Source of the DNA: Sphingobium sp. CAP-1
GTDB taxonomy: Bacteria > Pseudomonadota > Alphaproteobacteria > Sphingomonadales > Sphingomonadaceae
Assembly (NCBI RefSeq): GCF_009720145.1
Contig: NZ_CP046256.1
Coordinates: 1-64,000, forward strand
Direction: 5' to 3'
DNA: 64,000 nt
Part shown: piece by piece, positions 55,506 through 64,000 of the stretch
How the letters are laid out: every line of letters starts with the position of its first letter
Numbering within the stretch: position 1 is the first letter of the stretch
The notes under the pieces: generated by a model
What the model saw: only the letters and a program-made list of their open reading frames with translations
Told to the model about the DNA's origin: nothing
The model's database searches: none
Translations under genes and position numbers: made by a program

Positions 55506-56857
55506 GCGCCTGGCACGATCCCGATCGCACCGTCGTCGACGCCTTCCTGGTAAAATCGCAGTTCCGGCCGGGAAGCGTACCGACATATCGCTGGTTCCTT
55601 TGCACCTTCGAAGATGTTGCCCGCCGGCATCCGGCGGTGGACCGGCAGATGCTCGACGCCTGGCTGAAGGAGATGCAAAAACGTTGGCGATTGTCGACGC
55701 TGCTCAATCAGGTCTGCATTGTCGACCGCTTCCTCGACCACCTCGTCGAAATCGGGCTGATCGCCGACAACCCTGTTGCTGCACTTCGCCGTCGGTACAA
55801 CGTCAAGCAAAGCAAGCCGATCTGGCGGGCCTTGGCTTCCCCGAATCCCGACGAATCCTTGGCCGCATTACGACGGCCTGCGCCCTTCGGCAGCGTGCTG
55901 GGTGACTTCATGCAAGACCATGTCATGCTGATGCGCAGCCGGGGATATCAATATGAAGCGCAGGCTCACTGGCTGCTGCGGTTCGATCGGTTCCTTCAGG
56001 CCCGTCCCGACCTCGCGGAGCAACCACTTGAGGCAATGATTGCGAGCTGGGCGGCTGCCAAGCCGACCCGCAACCACGCGGCTGAATGCCAGAAGCTGGC
56101 GCGCATCCTGACCAAGGCGCGGTTCCGCCTCGATCCGACTATCCCGCCAAAGCGCTTCAATCCCCGGCCAGAGCGGGAAGTAGCGCGGGAGCATCGGCAA
56201 CCGCATATCTTCAGCCCGGCTGACGTTCGGCGTATGCTCGATACCGCACGGACTTATCCGTCGCCGGACGCTCCGCTGCGGCCGTTGACCCTCTACACCA
56301 TGATCATGCTGGCCTATTGTGCCGGGCTACGGCGAAGCGAGCTGGCATGGCTCGATCTTGGTGACGTGGACCTGCAATCAAGCACGATCACGATCCGGGA
56401 AACGAAGTTCTACAAGACCAGGATCTTGCCTCTATCCGACAGTGTCGCGGTCGAACTGCGCGCGTACATCGATGCGAGGCGGCGCGCTGGCGGCCCACAG
56501 AACCCGAAATCAGGGCTGTTCTGGCATGCCCACTTAAATGACCGCTACAGGCCCGAGGCGGTTACGACAATGATTACCAACGTCATGCGCCGTGCTGGGC
56601 TCAAGCCCGCTTCGGGCCGGACCGGGCCGCGGGTCCATGACCTTCGTCACTCGATGGTGGTGAACCGCATCCTCCAGTGGTACCGGTCCGGCATTAACCC
56701 TCAGGAAAAACTGCACTTCCTCTCGACCTACATGGGGCACCGGGATCTCCACTCCACGCTGGTCTACATCACCGTCACGCAGGATCTGTTGCAGGAAGCC
56801 AGTGAACGGTTCCGCGCGCTCGGCGCCCCGTGCCTTGTCACGGAGGCGCGGCCATGA
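55502..56857 (+). CDS. Tyrosine recombinase, second of RIT1 trio
   Basis: 451 residues. Catalytic arginine in YCAGLRRSELAWLDL, H-x-x-R in VHDLRHSMVVNRI, nucleophile tyrosine in HSTLVYITVTQDL. A long N-terminal domain (about 260 residues) with two core-binding-like parts. It overlaps both neighbours by four bases. Confidence 0.9.
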   Translation: MSAWHDPDRTVVDAFLVKSQFRPGSVPTYRWFLCTFEDVARRHPAVDRQMLDAWLKEMQKRWRLSTLLNQVCIVDRFLDHLVEIGLIADNPVAALRRRYNVKQSKPIWRALASPNPDESLAALRRPAPFGSVLGDFMQDHVMLMRSRGYQYEAQAHWLLRFDRFLQARPDLAEQPLEAMIASWAAAKPTRNHAAECQKLARILTKARFRLDPTIPPKRFNPRPEREVAREHRQPHIFSPADVRRMLDTARTYPSPDAPLRPLTLYTMIMLAYCAGLRRSELAWLDLGDVDLQSSTITIRETKFYKTRILPLSDSVAVELRAYIDARRRAGGPQNPKSGLFWHAHLNDRYRPEAVTTMITNVMRRAGLKPASGRTGPRVHDLRHSMVVNRILQWYRSGINPQEKLHFLSTYMGHRDLHSTLVYITVTQDLLQEASERFRALGAPCLVTEARP

Positions 56858-57858
56858 GGAAAGGCAATCCATTGCCCGCGTTGTTGCGGGCGTTCTTCCA
56901 GGAGTGGCTGGCCGAGCAGCGCAGCGCGTCAATCCACACGATCCGCTCTTATCGCGACACCTGGCGGCTGCTGCTTCGGTTCGTCGCGGAGCGAAAAGGC
57001 TGCGGGGTCGCGCGGCTGACGCTCACCGACGTCTCGGCCGGCGAGGTGCGCGCGTTCCTTCATCATACCGAGCATGGCCGCAAGACCACGATCGGCACGC
57101 GGAACTGCCGACTGGCCGCCATCCGCAGCTTCTTCAGCTTCGTGGCGGACAAGAATCCGGAATACATCGCGCAGTGCTCAGAGGTCCTGGCTGTTCCGTT
57201 GAAGCGGGAGCCCACCTCCGCGCCGTGCTACCTCGAGCCCGAGGAGGTCGAGGCCATCCTCGCCCAGCCCAACCGATCGACACTCGAAGGGCTGCGCGAC
57301 CATGTACTGCTCTCGTTCCTCTATAACAGTGGCGCGCGAATCCAAGAGGCGCTTGACCTCTGTCCCGAAGCAATCCGGTTCGATGCACCGAACTTCGTGC
57401 GTCTTTACGGCAAGGGGCGCAAGGAACGCATCTGCCCGCTCTGGCCAGAAACCGTGGCATTGCTCAGGAAGCTACTGGAGCGACAGCCGCGTGCGCCCGA
57501 TGAGCGGATCTTCGTCAATCGATACGGTGAACCGCTAGGGGCGTCAGGGGTGCGGTTCAAGCTCAACGCCTACGTGGAACAAGCCGCGAAATCGACGCTG
57601 ACCCTCCAGTCAAAACACGTTACGCCTCACAGCTTCCGGCACGCGACCGCCGTCCACCTCGTTGCCGCCGGGGTCGATATCACCGTCATCCGCAGTTGGC
57701 TCGGGCACGTCAGTCTCGATACGACCAATCACTATGCTCAGGCCAATCTGGAGACCAAACGAAAGGCGCTGGAACAGGTTGGCGCCCCGGCGGCGAGCAA
57801 CGTGCCACCTTCGTGGAAGCGAGATGCCAATCTGATGGGATGGCTCGACACCCTATAG
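56854..57858 (+). CDS. Tyrosine recombinase, third of RIT1 trio
   Basis: 334 residues from the ATG at 56854. XerC/D-like: catalytic arginine in NSGARIQEAL, YGKGRKERICPLW, H-x-x-R in HSFRHATAVHLVAAG, and the tyrosine in DTTNHYAQANLETK. It resembles the third RIT2 recombinase in length and position. It ends 45 bases before the right inverted repeat. Confidence 0.9.
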   Translation: MRKGNPLPALLRAFFQEWLAEQRSASIHTIRSYRDTWRLLLRFVAERKGCGVARLTLTDVSAGEVRAFLHHTEHGRKTTIGTRNCRLAAIRSFFSFVADKNPEYIAQCSEVLAVPLKREPTSAPCYLEPEEVEAILAQPNRSTLEGLRDHVLLSFLYNSGARIQEALDLCPEAIRFDAPNFVRLYGKGRKERICPLWPETVALLRKLLERQPRAPDERIFVNRYGEPLGASGVRFKLNAYVEQAAKSTLTLQSKHVTPHSFRHATAVHLVAAGVDITVIRSWLGHVSLDTTNHYAQANLETKRKALEQVGAPAASNVPPSWKRDANLMGWLDTL

Positions 57859-57903
57859 AATAATGTGAAGGACGTGGCGAAATGTTCCGCAGCTTTGCAG
57901 GAC

Positions 57904-57942
57904 TACGCCGCGTTCCTCCGCATTACCGCTTCCTCGCGATAA
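57904..57942. repeat. RIT1 right inverted repeat (39 bp)
   Basis: Inverted partner of 54143-54181. Three bases (GGC) separate it from the resumed helicase frame at 57946. Confidence 0.92.
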
Positions 57943-57945
57943 GGC

Positions 57946-58266
57946 ATCATTCACCGCAACATGGAACATGCGCTCGAACTGACGGCCGTGGTCGACGGGA
58001 TCGAAAATGCGACCCTCAACAGCGGGGCCAAGGCGTCGGCGCGATCTCGCTTCGAATCCACCAAGCAGCGCTTCTTCGGCCAGCTTCTCCTCAGCATGAA
58101 GCTTCCGACCGTGATCGCTGCGGTGAAGGCGCACCTGGCCGGTGGACAATCGGTCGTTCTCCAGCTGGTGACGACCGCGGAATCGATCCTCGACCGGCGG
58201 CTGGGCGAGCTCTCGCCGGATGAGCGCGCGAACTTGGAAATTGATCTGAGTCCTCGGGAGTACGTG
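57946..58266 (+). pseudogene. Methyltransferase/helicase, fragment 2 of 3
   Basis: 107 codons in the same helicase frame (IIHRNMEHALELTAVV, then FESTKQRFFGQLLLSMK and VVLQLVTTAESILDRRL), the region after the DEAH lobe in strawberry-notch proteins. It is bounded by RIT1 at 57945 and RIT2 at 58267. An ATG at 57961 could start a small separate product, but no ribosome site is seen. Confidence 0.88.
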
Positions 58267-58286
58267 TAATGTTGAGCTCAACATTA
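58267..58286. repeat. 20-bp perfect palindrome at RIT2 left end
   Basis: TAATGTTGAGCTCAACATTA, centre GAGCTC. It begins at the first inserted base and is four bases from the left inverted repeat. RIT1 has a corresponding 26-bp imperfect palindrome with an AGCT centre in the same place. Confidence 0.85.
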
Positions 58287-58290
58287 GACA

Positions 58291-58376
58291 TATTCTTTGC
58301 AGTCGCAGTTTATGTCGAGCGTGGCGGCAGGAGGCGCAGGTTTCCTTCGGTTTTCCATGATTTCACTCCAGATAAT
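58291..58376. repeat. RIT2 left inverted repeat (86 bp)
   Basis: Begins TATTCTTTGCAGTCGCAG and ends CACTCCAGATAAT. Its inverted partner is 61904-61989 with no mismatch seen by reading. Confidence 0.92.
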
Positions 58377-58408
58377 ATATGAGGATCAGGGGAATGTCTG
58401 GGGACGGG

Positions 58409-59413
58409 TCAGGCCAGTCTTCGAACGTCGGTAAGCATGGTGATCAGAGCGTCGGATGGCGGCTTGAAGCGTCCGGGCATGATGGCGGGGGCGCCGTGGG
58501 CCGCGAGAATCTGCAGCTTCTCCTCGGGATCGGCGCGCAGATAGGCCTCGGTACTTTGGATGCTGGCGTGGCCGAGCCACAGCGCGACTTTGCGAATGTC
58601 ACCTGTCGCCGCCAACGTGTGCATGGCGCAGGAATGGCGCAGCACGTGCGGCGTGACCCGTTTTCCGAGGATCGAAGGCTGCTTGATTCCGGCAATCTTA
58701 ACGTGTTCGGCCAGTCGGAATGCGAACCCGTCACGCGTCATGGGCTGCCCGTTCGCGTTGAGAAATATCTCGGAAACCTGCGCTTCGGGGCGGATCGCAA
58801 GCCATGCGCGCAATGCGATCTGGGTCTCTTTCCAGAGCGGCAAGACCCGTTCGCGGCGGCCCTTTCCCATGATGTGCATGGTGGACAGCGAACGGTCCGG
58901 GAAATCGCGCTGTTGCAGCGATACGAGTTCCGACACCCTGAGCCCGCCAGCATAGGCCAGGTGCAACATAGCGCGGTCACGAGTGCCGAGGCGGGTCCGG
59001 GGATCAGGTGCATCAAGCAAAGCCTTGATCTCTGCCCGGTCGAGGTAGTCGATCAGTGCCTTGTCGGTCTTCTTGGTTGGAATCGCACGAATGCGCAGGG
59101 CCTGATCGAGACAGGCAGGCACGCGATACTCGATGTACCGGAAGAATGATCGGATCGCTGCCAATCGGCCATTGCGGGTCCTCACGCAGCTGCCGCGTCC
59201 GTTCTCAACATGGTCGAGGAAGGCCAGGATGAGGTCCGTGCCGAGATCCTCGACCTCAAGATCGGTTGGCCGACGCTTCAACCGGTCGGCAGCGAACCGG
59301 ACCAGCAGCACGAAGCAGTTGGCGTAGGTCTTCACCGTGTGCGGGCTGACGGCGCGGTCGCGCGGAAGATGTTCGCGCAGGTACGCCGAGAGATAAGGGG
59401 CGAGTGCCGTCAT
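58409..59413 (-). CDS. Tyrosine recombinase, third of RIT2 trio
   Basis: 334 residues. XerD-like: GGLRVSELVSL (catalytic Arg), MGKGRRERVLPLW, HVLRHSCAMHTLAATG (H-x-x-R) and the tyrosine in QSTEAYLRADPEEK. It overlaps the preceding gene by four bases (ATGA). It is last in the transcription order and ends near the left repeat. Confidence 0.9.
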   Translation of the reverse strand: MTALAPYLSAYLREHLPRDRAVSPHTVKTYANCFVLLVRFAADRLKRRPTDLEVEDLGTDLILAFLDHVENGRGSCVRTRNGRLAAIRSFFRYIEYRVPACLDQALRIRAIPTKKTDKALIDYLDRAEIKALLDAPDPRTRLGTRDRAMLHLAYAGGLRVSELVSLQQRDFPDRSLSTMHIMGKGRRERVLPLWKETQIALRAWLAIRPEAQVSEIFLNANGQPMTRDGFAFRLAEHVKIAGIKQPSILGKRVTPHVLRHSCAMHTLAATGDIRKVALWLGHASIQSTEAYLRADPEEKLQILAAHGAPAIMPGRFKPPSDALITMLTDVRRLA

Positions 59414-60324
59414 GCCGCTTCTCCCAGGTAAAGGTGTTCGCTGGCGACCGCGATGTCGCGCAGCAACACCGGGGTGGCCTCGACATACCAGTAGGTGTTG
59501 GCGACCGACGCGTGTCCCAGATAGACGCTGAGGCCGGCCATGTGATGTGCCACGGCCTCCCTGTCCGGCGGACAGGACTCCAGCGAGCGCACGGCGAAGG
59601 TATGGCGCAAATCGTGCATCCGCATACCCGCTGTTCCGGTCGGTCCGCGGTATCCAAGCTGTCGTGCCAACCGGACGAACACGATGTGGGCGCGAACCTT
59701 GTGGGGTGCCCGTCCTCGGATGGTGACGAACAGGTCATTGCCCGTGGCGCCGAGCCTCGCTCGGGTCGCGAGATATGCTTCGAGCGCCTGCCGGGTCGAC
59801 GGTTGCAACGCGACGAGGCGCTGCTTGCCGAACTTGCCATTGCGAATGATCAACCCGTCTTCGCCCAGATCGTCACACTGTAGCGCGAGGGCTTCGGAAA
59901 TCCTCAGGCCAGTCGCTGCCAGCAATCCGAACAGGCAATGGTAGGTGTGGGGGCTGATTGTGCCTTTGGGCGGCAGGTCCAGCGCCGCGGCCATGATGGC
60001 GCGGATCTGTTCGGGCTCGATGATATACGGGGTCGGGCGTGGACGCTTACCCCGGCCGAAGACGCCAGCAGGAGGCACTTCGTGGGCGGGTTCCTCGGCA
60101 TGGGCGAAAAGGCTGAAGTTGCGAACGGTGTCGAAGCGGGTCTGTGCCACATATTGCGAGCTCGCCGTGTGGCACCAGTCGTAGATGCGCTGGACCTGGG
60201 TGTGTTGGTCACCGAAATGCCCTGCGTAGGCTGCATAGAGGCGGAGCAGCCGATCCTGTTCGTCATACTTCCGGCCAAGACTGCGGTGCAGTGCAACGTA
60301 GCGGGAAATGTGCGTGTTCAGCAT
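59410..60324 (-). CDS. Tyrosine recombinase, second of RIT2 trio
   Basis: 304 residues from the ATG at 60324, chosen because AGGAGA lies seven bases upstream; the frame is open to 60342. Catalytic arginine in ATGLRISEALAL, H-x-x-R in MHDLRHTFAVRSL, nucleophile tyrosine in NTYWYVEATP. It is much shorter than its RIT1 counterpart (451 residues). Confidence 0.9.
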   Translation of the reverse strand: MLNTHISRYVALHRSLGRKYDEQDRLLRLYAAYAGHFGDQHTQVQRIYDWCHTASSQYVAQTRFDTVRNFSLFAHAEEPAHEVPPAGVFGRGKRPRPTPYIIEPEQIRAIMAAALDLPPKGTISPHTYHCLFGLLAATGLRISEALALQCDDLGEDGLIIRNGKFGKQRLVALQPSTRQALEAYLATRARLGATGNDLFVTIRGRAPHKVRAHIVFVRLARQLGYRGPTGTAGMRMHDLRHTFAVRSLESCPPDREAVAHHMAGLSVYLGHASVANTYWYVEATPVLLRDIAVASEHLYLGEAA

Positions 60325-61865
60325 GACGGTTCTCCTGGCCATGGCTGGGCGATCTTCATGAGCATCGGCAGATCGACCTTGGCGTAGATGGCGGTGGTCT
60401 CGGGTGAGCTGTGGCGCAGGATGGTCCCGACGGACTCCAGCCCCGCGCCTGCGCGCAGCAAGTTGGTGGCAAGCGAATGCCGGAAGATGTGCGATCCGGT
60501 CGGCACGCCCTGGATCCCGCCGCGTTCACGCGTGCGCGCAACTATGCCGGCAATCTCGGCGGACGAACGGAATGGCCGGAACGGGGCTTGCGCGCGTACG
60601 AACAAGTGCGGATCGGCGGCCTTGGGACGGGCCGTGGCAATGTAGTCCAGGATCGCGTCGCCAACATCCTGGGGTAACGGCAGCCGGTCTGGCCGTCTGG
60701 TCTTGCCCTTGACCGTCAGATGACCGGACCGCCAGTCGATGTCTTCGAGGTGCATATCCTGAATATCGCCGGCACGCAGGCCGAGCCTGGCGAGCAGAAG
60801 AATGATGGCCTTGTCCCGAACTTCCACTGGGCGGCCTGTCGGACAGGCGTCGATGATCTGCTCGACCGTTGCCGGGTCGACGTGGCGGGGCAGCGTCGAC
60901 AGGCGGTATCGCTGGACCGAAGGGATCGCGTGCAACAGTGCCGGTCGACACTCGCCTTGCCCAATCAAAAAGCGGATGTAGCTCCGCATGATCGTGACGA
61001 TCAGCGAGACGGATCCCGGCGTCTCCTTGCTTCGTCGTTCAAACGCCCGCCTGAGCGCCGCCGCATCCCATTGCGAAGGCTCGCCCAGCATGGGCATGAG
61101 CCGACGAATGTCGGCCCGGTAGCGGCGGATCGTCTCTTCGGTGGCGCCGCGATGTTGCCGAAGCCAGGCAAGGTAAGCCGCCATGTGCGGGTCAGCATCC
61201 GCCACCGGTTCGACTGGTGGGATGGCACCCTGCCGCCGCAGAAACTCGACGAAGTGCCGAGCGCACCGCCGTCGACGCTTCGCACCTGATGCAACGAGCT
61301 TGCCTCGCTTGCGCCAGACCGGACAGCGACAAACATGCGCGCCGTACTGGTCGATGATCGTGTCGTCGATATCGGCCCACCGCCGCCGCACAATGCGAAG
61401 CCAGGCCGCGAAATGCTCGGCCTCGGATCGATAGGACTGGGCCGGTCCTTGCGCGAGTTGCAAGCGATCGATCCCATCGAAATAGTCGGCGAGGTACCGT
61501 GGCAGATCGTCCATCCCGTCGTCGACATCGACGTAGCCTTGATCTTCCAGGAAGCGGACGAAGCGCCTGACCCGCGCTGCAATGTCCGCCTTATAAACTG
61601 GCTGCTGCGCCGAATACCGGTGGCAACGGCACCGATGCTTCTCGAACCGCCGAACGGTCCGATCGTCGATCGTGCGGATCGCGATCCCGTGCAGTTCCAT
61701 CCAATGCAGGAAATGACGGGCCGCAGCGCCAAACAGAACCGCACTGCCTGACCTCTCGTCGAGCGACAGAGAGGAGAGGAATGCGGTGAGTAGAGCGTCG
61801 TGACTGGGCGGGTCGTCGACCCGGAGCGGGGCCGCTCGAAACGGCAATGATGATCTTGATCGCAT
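60318..61865 (-). CDS. Tyrosine recombinase, first of RIT2 trio
   Basis: 515 residues. A long N-terminal half includes a cysteine/basic cluster (HRCRCHRYSAQ, VCRCPVWRKRGKL), possibly zinc-binding. The catalytic domain follows: RLGLRAGDIQDMHL, HIFRHSLATNLLRAG and the tyrosine in ETTAIYAKVDLP. The start lies 39 bases from the right inverted repeat. It overlaps the next gene by seven bases. Confidence 0.9.
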   Translation of the reverse strand: MRSRSSLPFRAAPLRVDDPPSHDALLTAFLSSLSLDERSGSAVLFGAAARHFLHWMELHGIAIRTIDDRTVRRFEKHRCRCHRYSAQQPVYKADIAARVRRFVRFLEDQGYVDVDDGMDDLPRYLADYFDGIDRLQLAQGPAQSYRSEAEHFAAWLRIVRRRWADIDDTIIDQYGAHVCRCPVWRKRGKLVASGAKRRRRCARHFVEFLRRQGAIPPVEPVADADPHMAAYLAWLRQHRGATEETIRRYRADIRRLMPMLGEPSQWDAAALRRAFERRSKETPGSVSLIVTIMRSYIRFLIGQGECRPALLHAIPSVQRYRLSTLPRHVDPATVEQIIDACPTGRPVEVRDKAIILLLARLGLRAGDIQDMHLEDIDWRSGHLTVKGKTRRPDRLPLPQDVGDAILDYIATARPKAADPHLFVRAQAPFRPFRSSAEIAGIVARTRERGGIQGVPTGSHIFRHSLATNLLRAGAGLESVGTILRHSSPETTAIYAKVDLPMLMKIAQPWPGEPSC

Positions 61866-61903
61866 GTTGGTTCCTTCGACTTGTTGAGGTCGAGGGAACC
61901 GTA

Positions 61904-61989
61904 ATTATCTGGAGTGAAATCATGGAAAACCGAAGGAAACCTGCGCCTCCTGCCGCCACGCTCGACATAAACTGCGACTGCAAAGAATA
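61904..61989. repeat. RIT2 right inverted repeat (86 bp)
   Basis: Inverted partner of 58291-58376. Four bases (CATA) separate it from the resumed helicase frame at 61994. Confidence 0.92.
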
Positions 61990-61993
61990 CATA

Positions 61994-63766
61994 ATCGACT
62001 ACCTCGAACGCGCCTTTCCGACCCGCCAGATGCGCGTTTTCAAGGACGACACCGGCACGCCGCGATCGCTGCCGATGGTGAGTGAGGACGGCCATCCGGT
62101 CTACAATCCCGAGGCGCAGGCAGCGCGCGACGCGCTTATCGAGAAGCTCTGCGCGATGCCGCCAATCAAGTCGGCGCTCGACGCGCTGCTCGAGCATTTC
62201 GGGCACGACAATGTCGCGGAGGTCACTGGCCGAACCAAAAGGCTCATCACCGCGAGCGATGGACGGCAGAAACTGGAGAACCGGTCGGCCCGCACGAGCC
62301 AAGCCGAAGCCGCGGCGTTCATGGCGGGCAAGAAGCGGATGCTCGTCTTTTCCGACGCCGGCGGCACCGGGCGCAGCTACCATGCCTCGCTCGACGTGGC
62401 GAACCAGGAGCAGCGCGTGCATCTGCTGCTGGAGCCGGGCTGGCGCGCCGACCGCGCGATCCAGGGGCTAGGCCGGACCCATCGCACGCATCAGGCCACC
62501 ACGCCGCTGTTTCGCCCGGTGACCACCGACTGCAAGGGCGAGCTGCGCTTCACCAGTACGATCGCACGGCGTCTCGACAGCCTCGGGGCGCTCACGCGCG
62601 GCCAGCGCCAGACCGGCGGGCAGGGCCTGTTCGATCCCGCCGACAACCTCGAAAGCGAATATGCCTGCGCCGCGCTTCTCTCCTGGTTCGACCTGCTGGC
62701 TGCGGGCAAGCTCTCCAGCACCACACTCGACGATTTCCAGCATCGCACCGGCCTTGAACTGGCCAACGAGGACGGTGTCCTCAAGGACGAGATGCCACCG
62801 ATCCAGCGCTGGCTCAATCGCATCCTCGCGCTGCCGATCGCGCTCCAGAACAGCATCTTCGACGAGTTCCTTTCCCTGATTGAAACGCGCGTGTCTGCCG
62901 CGCGCGAAGCGGGGCGCCTCGATGTCGGCGTCGAAACGATCCTGGTCGACAAGGCGACGCTGATCGATGACGTGGTGTTGCGCACAGACGCGCGCACCGG
63001 CGCCACCTCGCATCTGCTCACCATCGAGATCGCGCGGCGCCGAAATCCCGTCTCGCTCGAGCGCATCCTGCGGATCGCCGATGGCGACGGAAGCGCCGGC
63101 TTCATGATCAACCGCAAGTCGGGCAAGGCGGCGCTGCGGATGCGGGCGCGATCGCTCATGGAGGAGAAGGAGGGCACGCCGATCCCGCGCGTCGAGATGA
63201 TGCGGCCGACGCGCAACGAATATATGCGCGAGGATGATCTCTACGAATCCTCCTGGGAGGAGGTCGACCGCGAAGCCTTTTGCACCGAATGGTCAGCGGA
63301 AGTCGAGATCGCACGCGAGACCGTCGACAGTGAGACCATCCGCCTCGCAACGGGCCTGCTCCTGCCGATCTGGTCGGCGCTGCCGAGCGATCACATGGCA
63401 GTCAACCGCATCGTCGACGGGGAAGGGCGGTCCTGGCTCGGGCGCCTGGTGTTCGACGATCATGTGCCCCAGCTTTTCACCAAGCTGGGCATCGATCGGT
63501 CCGAAACACTGCCGGCCGATGCCGTGGTCAGGGCGGTGACGGCCGGGCGCAGCATCGACGTCTCCCATCCGTTTCCGCTCACGATCAAGCGGTCGGTCGT
63601 CAACGGTTCACCGCGAATTGAGCTCGTCGGTTGCCCATATGACCGCTTGGCCTGGCTCAAATCCATCGGTTGCTTCACCGAAGTGATCCAGTACCGCACC
63701 CGCATCTTCGTGCCGATGGCCTCGGCTGAGACGCTTCTGGCCCAGATTTTCGCCGAGCCCGGATGA
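61994..63766 (+). pseudogene. Methyltransferase/helicase, fragment 3 of 3
   Basis: 590 codons plus stop: the helicase C-lobe and the strawberry-notch C-terminal domain. Motif VI is in RAIQGLGRTHRTHQ, preceded by MLVFSDAGGTGRSYHASL. An upstream in-frame ATG exists inside the RIT2 repeat (61922), so a protein starting in the element could be made. Fragments 1, 2 and 3 sum to 4221 nt, an uninterrupted 1406-residue protein. Confidence 0.88.
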
Positions 63767-63919
63767 CTACTACGCGCCCTTTGAATCCTCGACGAACGGT
63801 GTCGAGCCGATCCGAGTTGGCTAGGGGGATGCCCTTGTCTGGTCGTACCTGGCATCAGCGTCAAACGGACGCTCGGCTCCCGGCCGTGTCCGGGTCGTTG
63901 GAGTCCTGAAGCTCGAGAG

Positions 63920-63938
63920 AGGGAAGGGGGAAGCGAAG
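63920..63938 (+). promoter_or_regulatory. Purine-rich leader element, copy 2
   Basis: AGGGAAGGGGGAAGCGAAG, 42 bases before the ATG at 63981. Differs from 51927-51944 by one inserted A. Confidence 0.4.
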
Positions 63939-63980
63939 CTGGTGTTCGGGCTGATCCGGACGCCAGATGGAGCTCTTCCC

Positions 63981-64000
63981 ATGACCACTTCCGTTAAGCT
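63981..64000 (+). CDS. Start of a gene running out of the window
   Basis: ATG followed by TTSVK, with GGAG eight bases upstream and the purine-rich leader shared with the helicase gene. Only six codons are visible, so no function can be given. Confidence 0.35.

Larger units (their letters stand above)
54114..57945 (+). mobile_element. RIT element 1 (three tyrosine recombinases), 3832 bp
   Basis: Three overlapping tyrosine recombinase genes on the + strand lie between 39-bp inverted repeats (54143-54181 and 57904-57942, one mismatch). A 26-bp imperfect palindrome (54114-54139, core GGCGAGCTGCGC) sits outside the left repeat only. Removing 54114-57945 joins helicase fragments 1 and 2 in frame. 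The layout is that of recombinase-in-trio elements. Confidence 0.88.
58267..61993 (-). mobile_element. RIT element 2 (three tyrosine recombinases), 3727 bp
   Basis: Three overlapping tyrosine recombinase genes on the - strand lie between 86-bp inverted repeats (58291-58376 and 61904-61989) in which I see no mismatch. A 20-bp perfect palindrome (58267-58286) is outside the left repeat only. Removing 58267-61993 joins helicase fragments 2 and 3 in frame. Its genes and ends differ from RIT1, so these are two independent insertions. Confidence 0.88.

Noticed and set aside
1..64000. tRNA, rRNA or riboswitch genes
   Set aside because: None recognised on either strand by reading; short cloverleaf-like or riboswitch structures could be missed without a covariance search.

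Overview
The window looks like plasmid DNA from a sphingomonad-type alphaproteobacterium (Sphingobium, Novosphingobium or a relative). This rests on the high GC content, an RPA-family repA with parA and parB, TonB receptors next to aromatic and alcohol catabolism genes, IS6100, IS21 and Tn3-family debris, and many TTG/GTG starts behind GGAG-type ribosome sites. No rRNA, tRNA or CRISPR array was seen.

Left catabolic half (1-25000). The edge holds the end of a quinolinate phosphoribosyltransferase gene running directly into a 5'-truncated 4,5-dihydroxyphthalate decarboxylase gene, then two MarR genes. Next is a 2669-bp esterase plus alpha/beta-hydrolase module present in two apparently identical direct copies (2878-5546 and 5819-8487). 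A 1.9-kb IS1634-type element ends copy 2 and cuts a Tn3 tnpA. After a resolvase come a multicopper oxidase, broken SDR and LysR genes, and a medium-chain dehydrogenase. From 16090 there is a sigma-54-type alcohol operon: outer-membrane channel (broken by a 154-bp tandem duplication), quinohaemoprotein alcohol dehydrogenase, aldehyde dehydrogenase, acyl-CoA ligase, then a terminator and an AcoR-like sigma-54 activator.

Middle (25000-45500). A TonB receptor is cut by a 2.5-kb IS21-type element. A resolvase remnant, an SDR and an MFS remnant follow. The intact phthalate cluster comes next: pht5-like decarboxylase and pht4-like dehydrogenase, divergent from nadC and a pht3-like Rieske oxygenase, with a MarR gene. 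Beyond it is transposon wreckage (flavin reductase fragment, IS630 fragment, Tn3 tnpA C-terminal part, IS6100, second TonB fragment), then a TetR regulator, a serine recombinase, an unrecognised 402-aa protein and a decayed TniQ-like gene.

Replicon backbone (45500-64000). An iteron origin (five repeats about 22 bp apart, plus scattered inverted copies) lies downstream of parA-parB-repA. A primase-like CHC2/Toprim protein and a large methyltransferase/strawberry-notch helicase gene follow. The helicase gene is interrupted twice, each time by a different element carrying three tyrosine recombinases in a row (recombinase-in-trio, RIT). Removing both at the deduced boundaries restores one 1406-codon frame.

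How the genes could work together (inference): the esterases would release alcohol and phthalate from a phthalate-type ester. The pht genes would take phthalate to protocatechuate. The alcohol operon would convert the alcohol to an acyl-CoA. The extra NadC would keep NAD synthesis going despite phthalate, a known quinolinate analogue. No ring-cleavage genes and no intact oxygenase reductase are present here.
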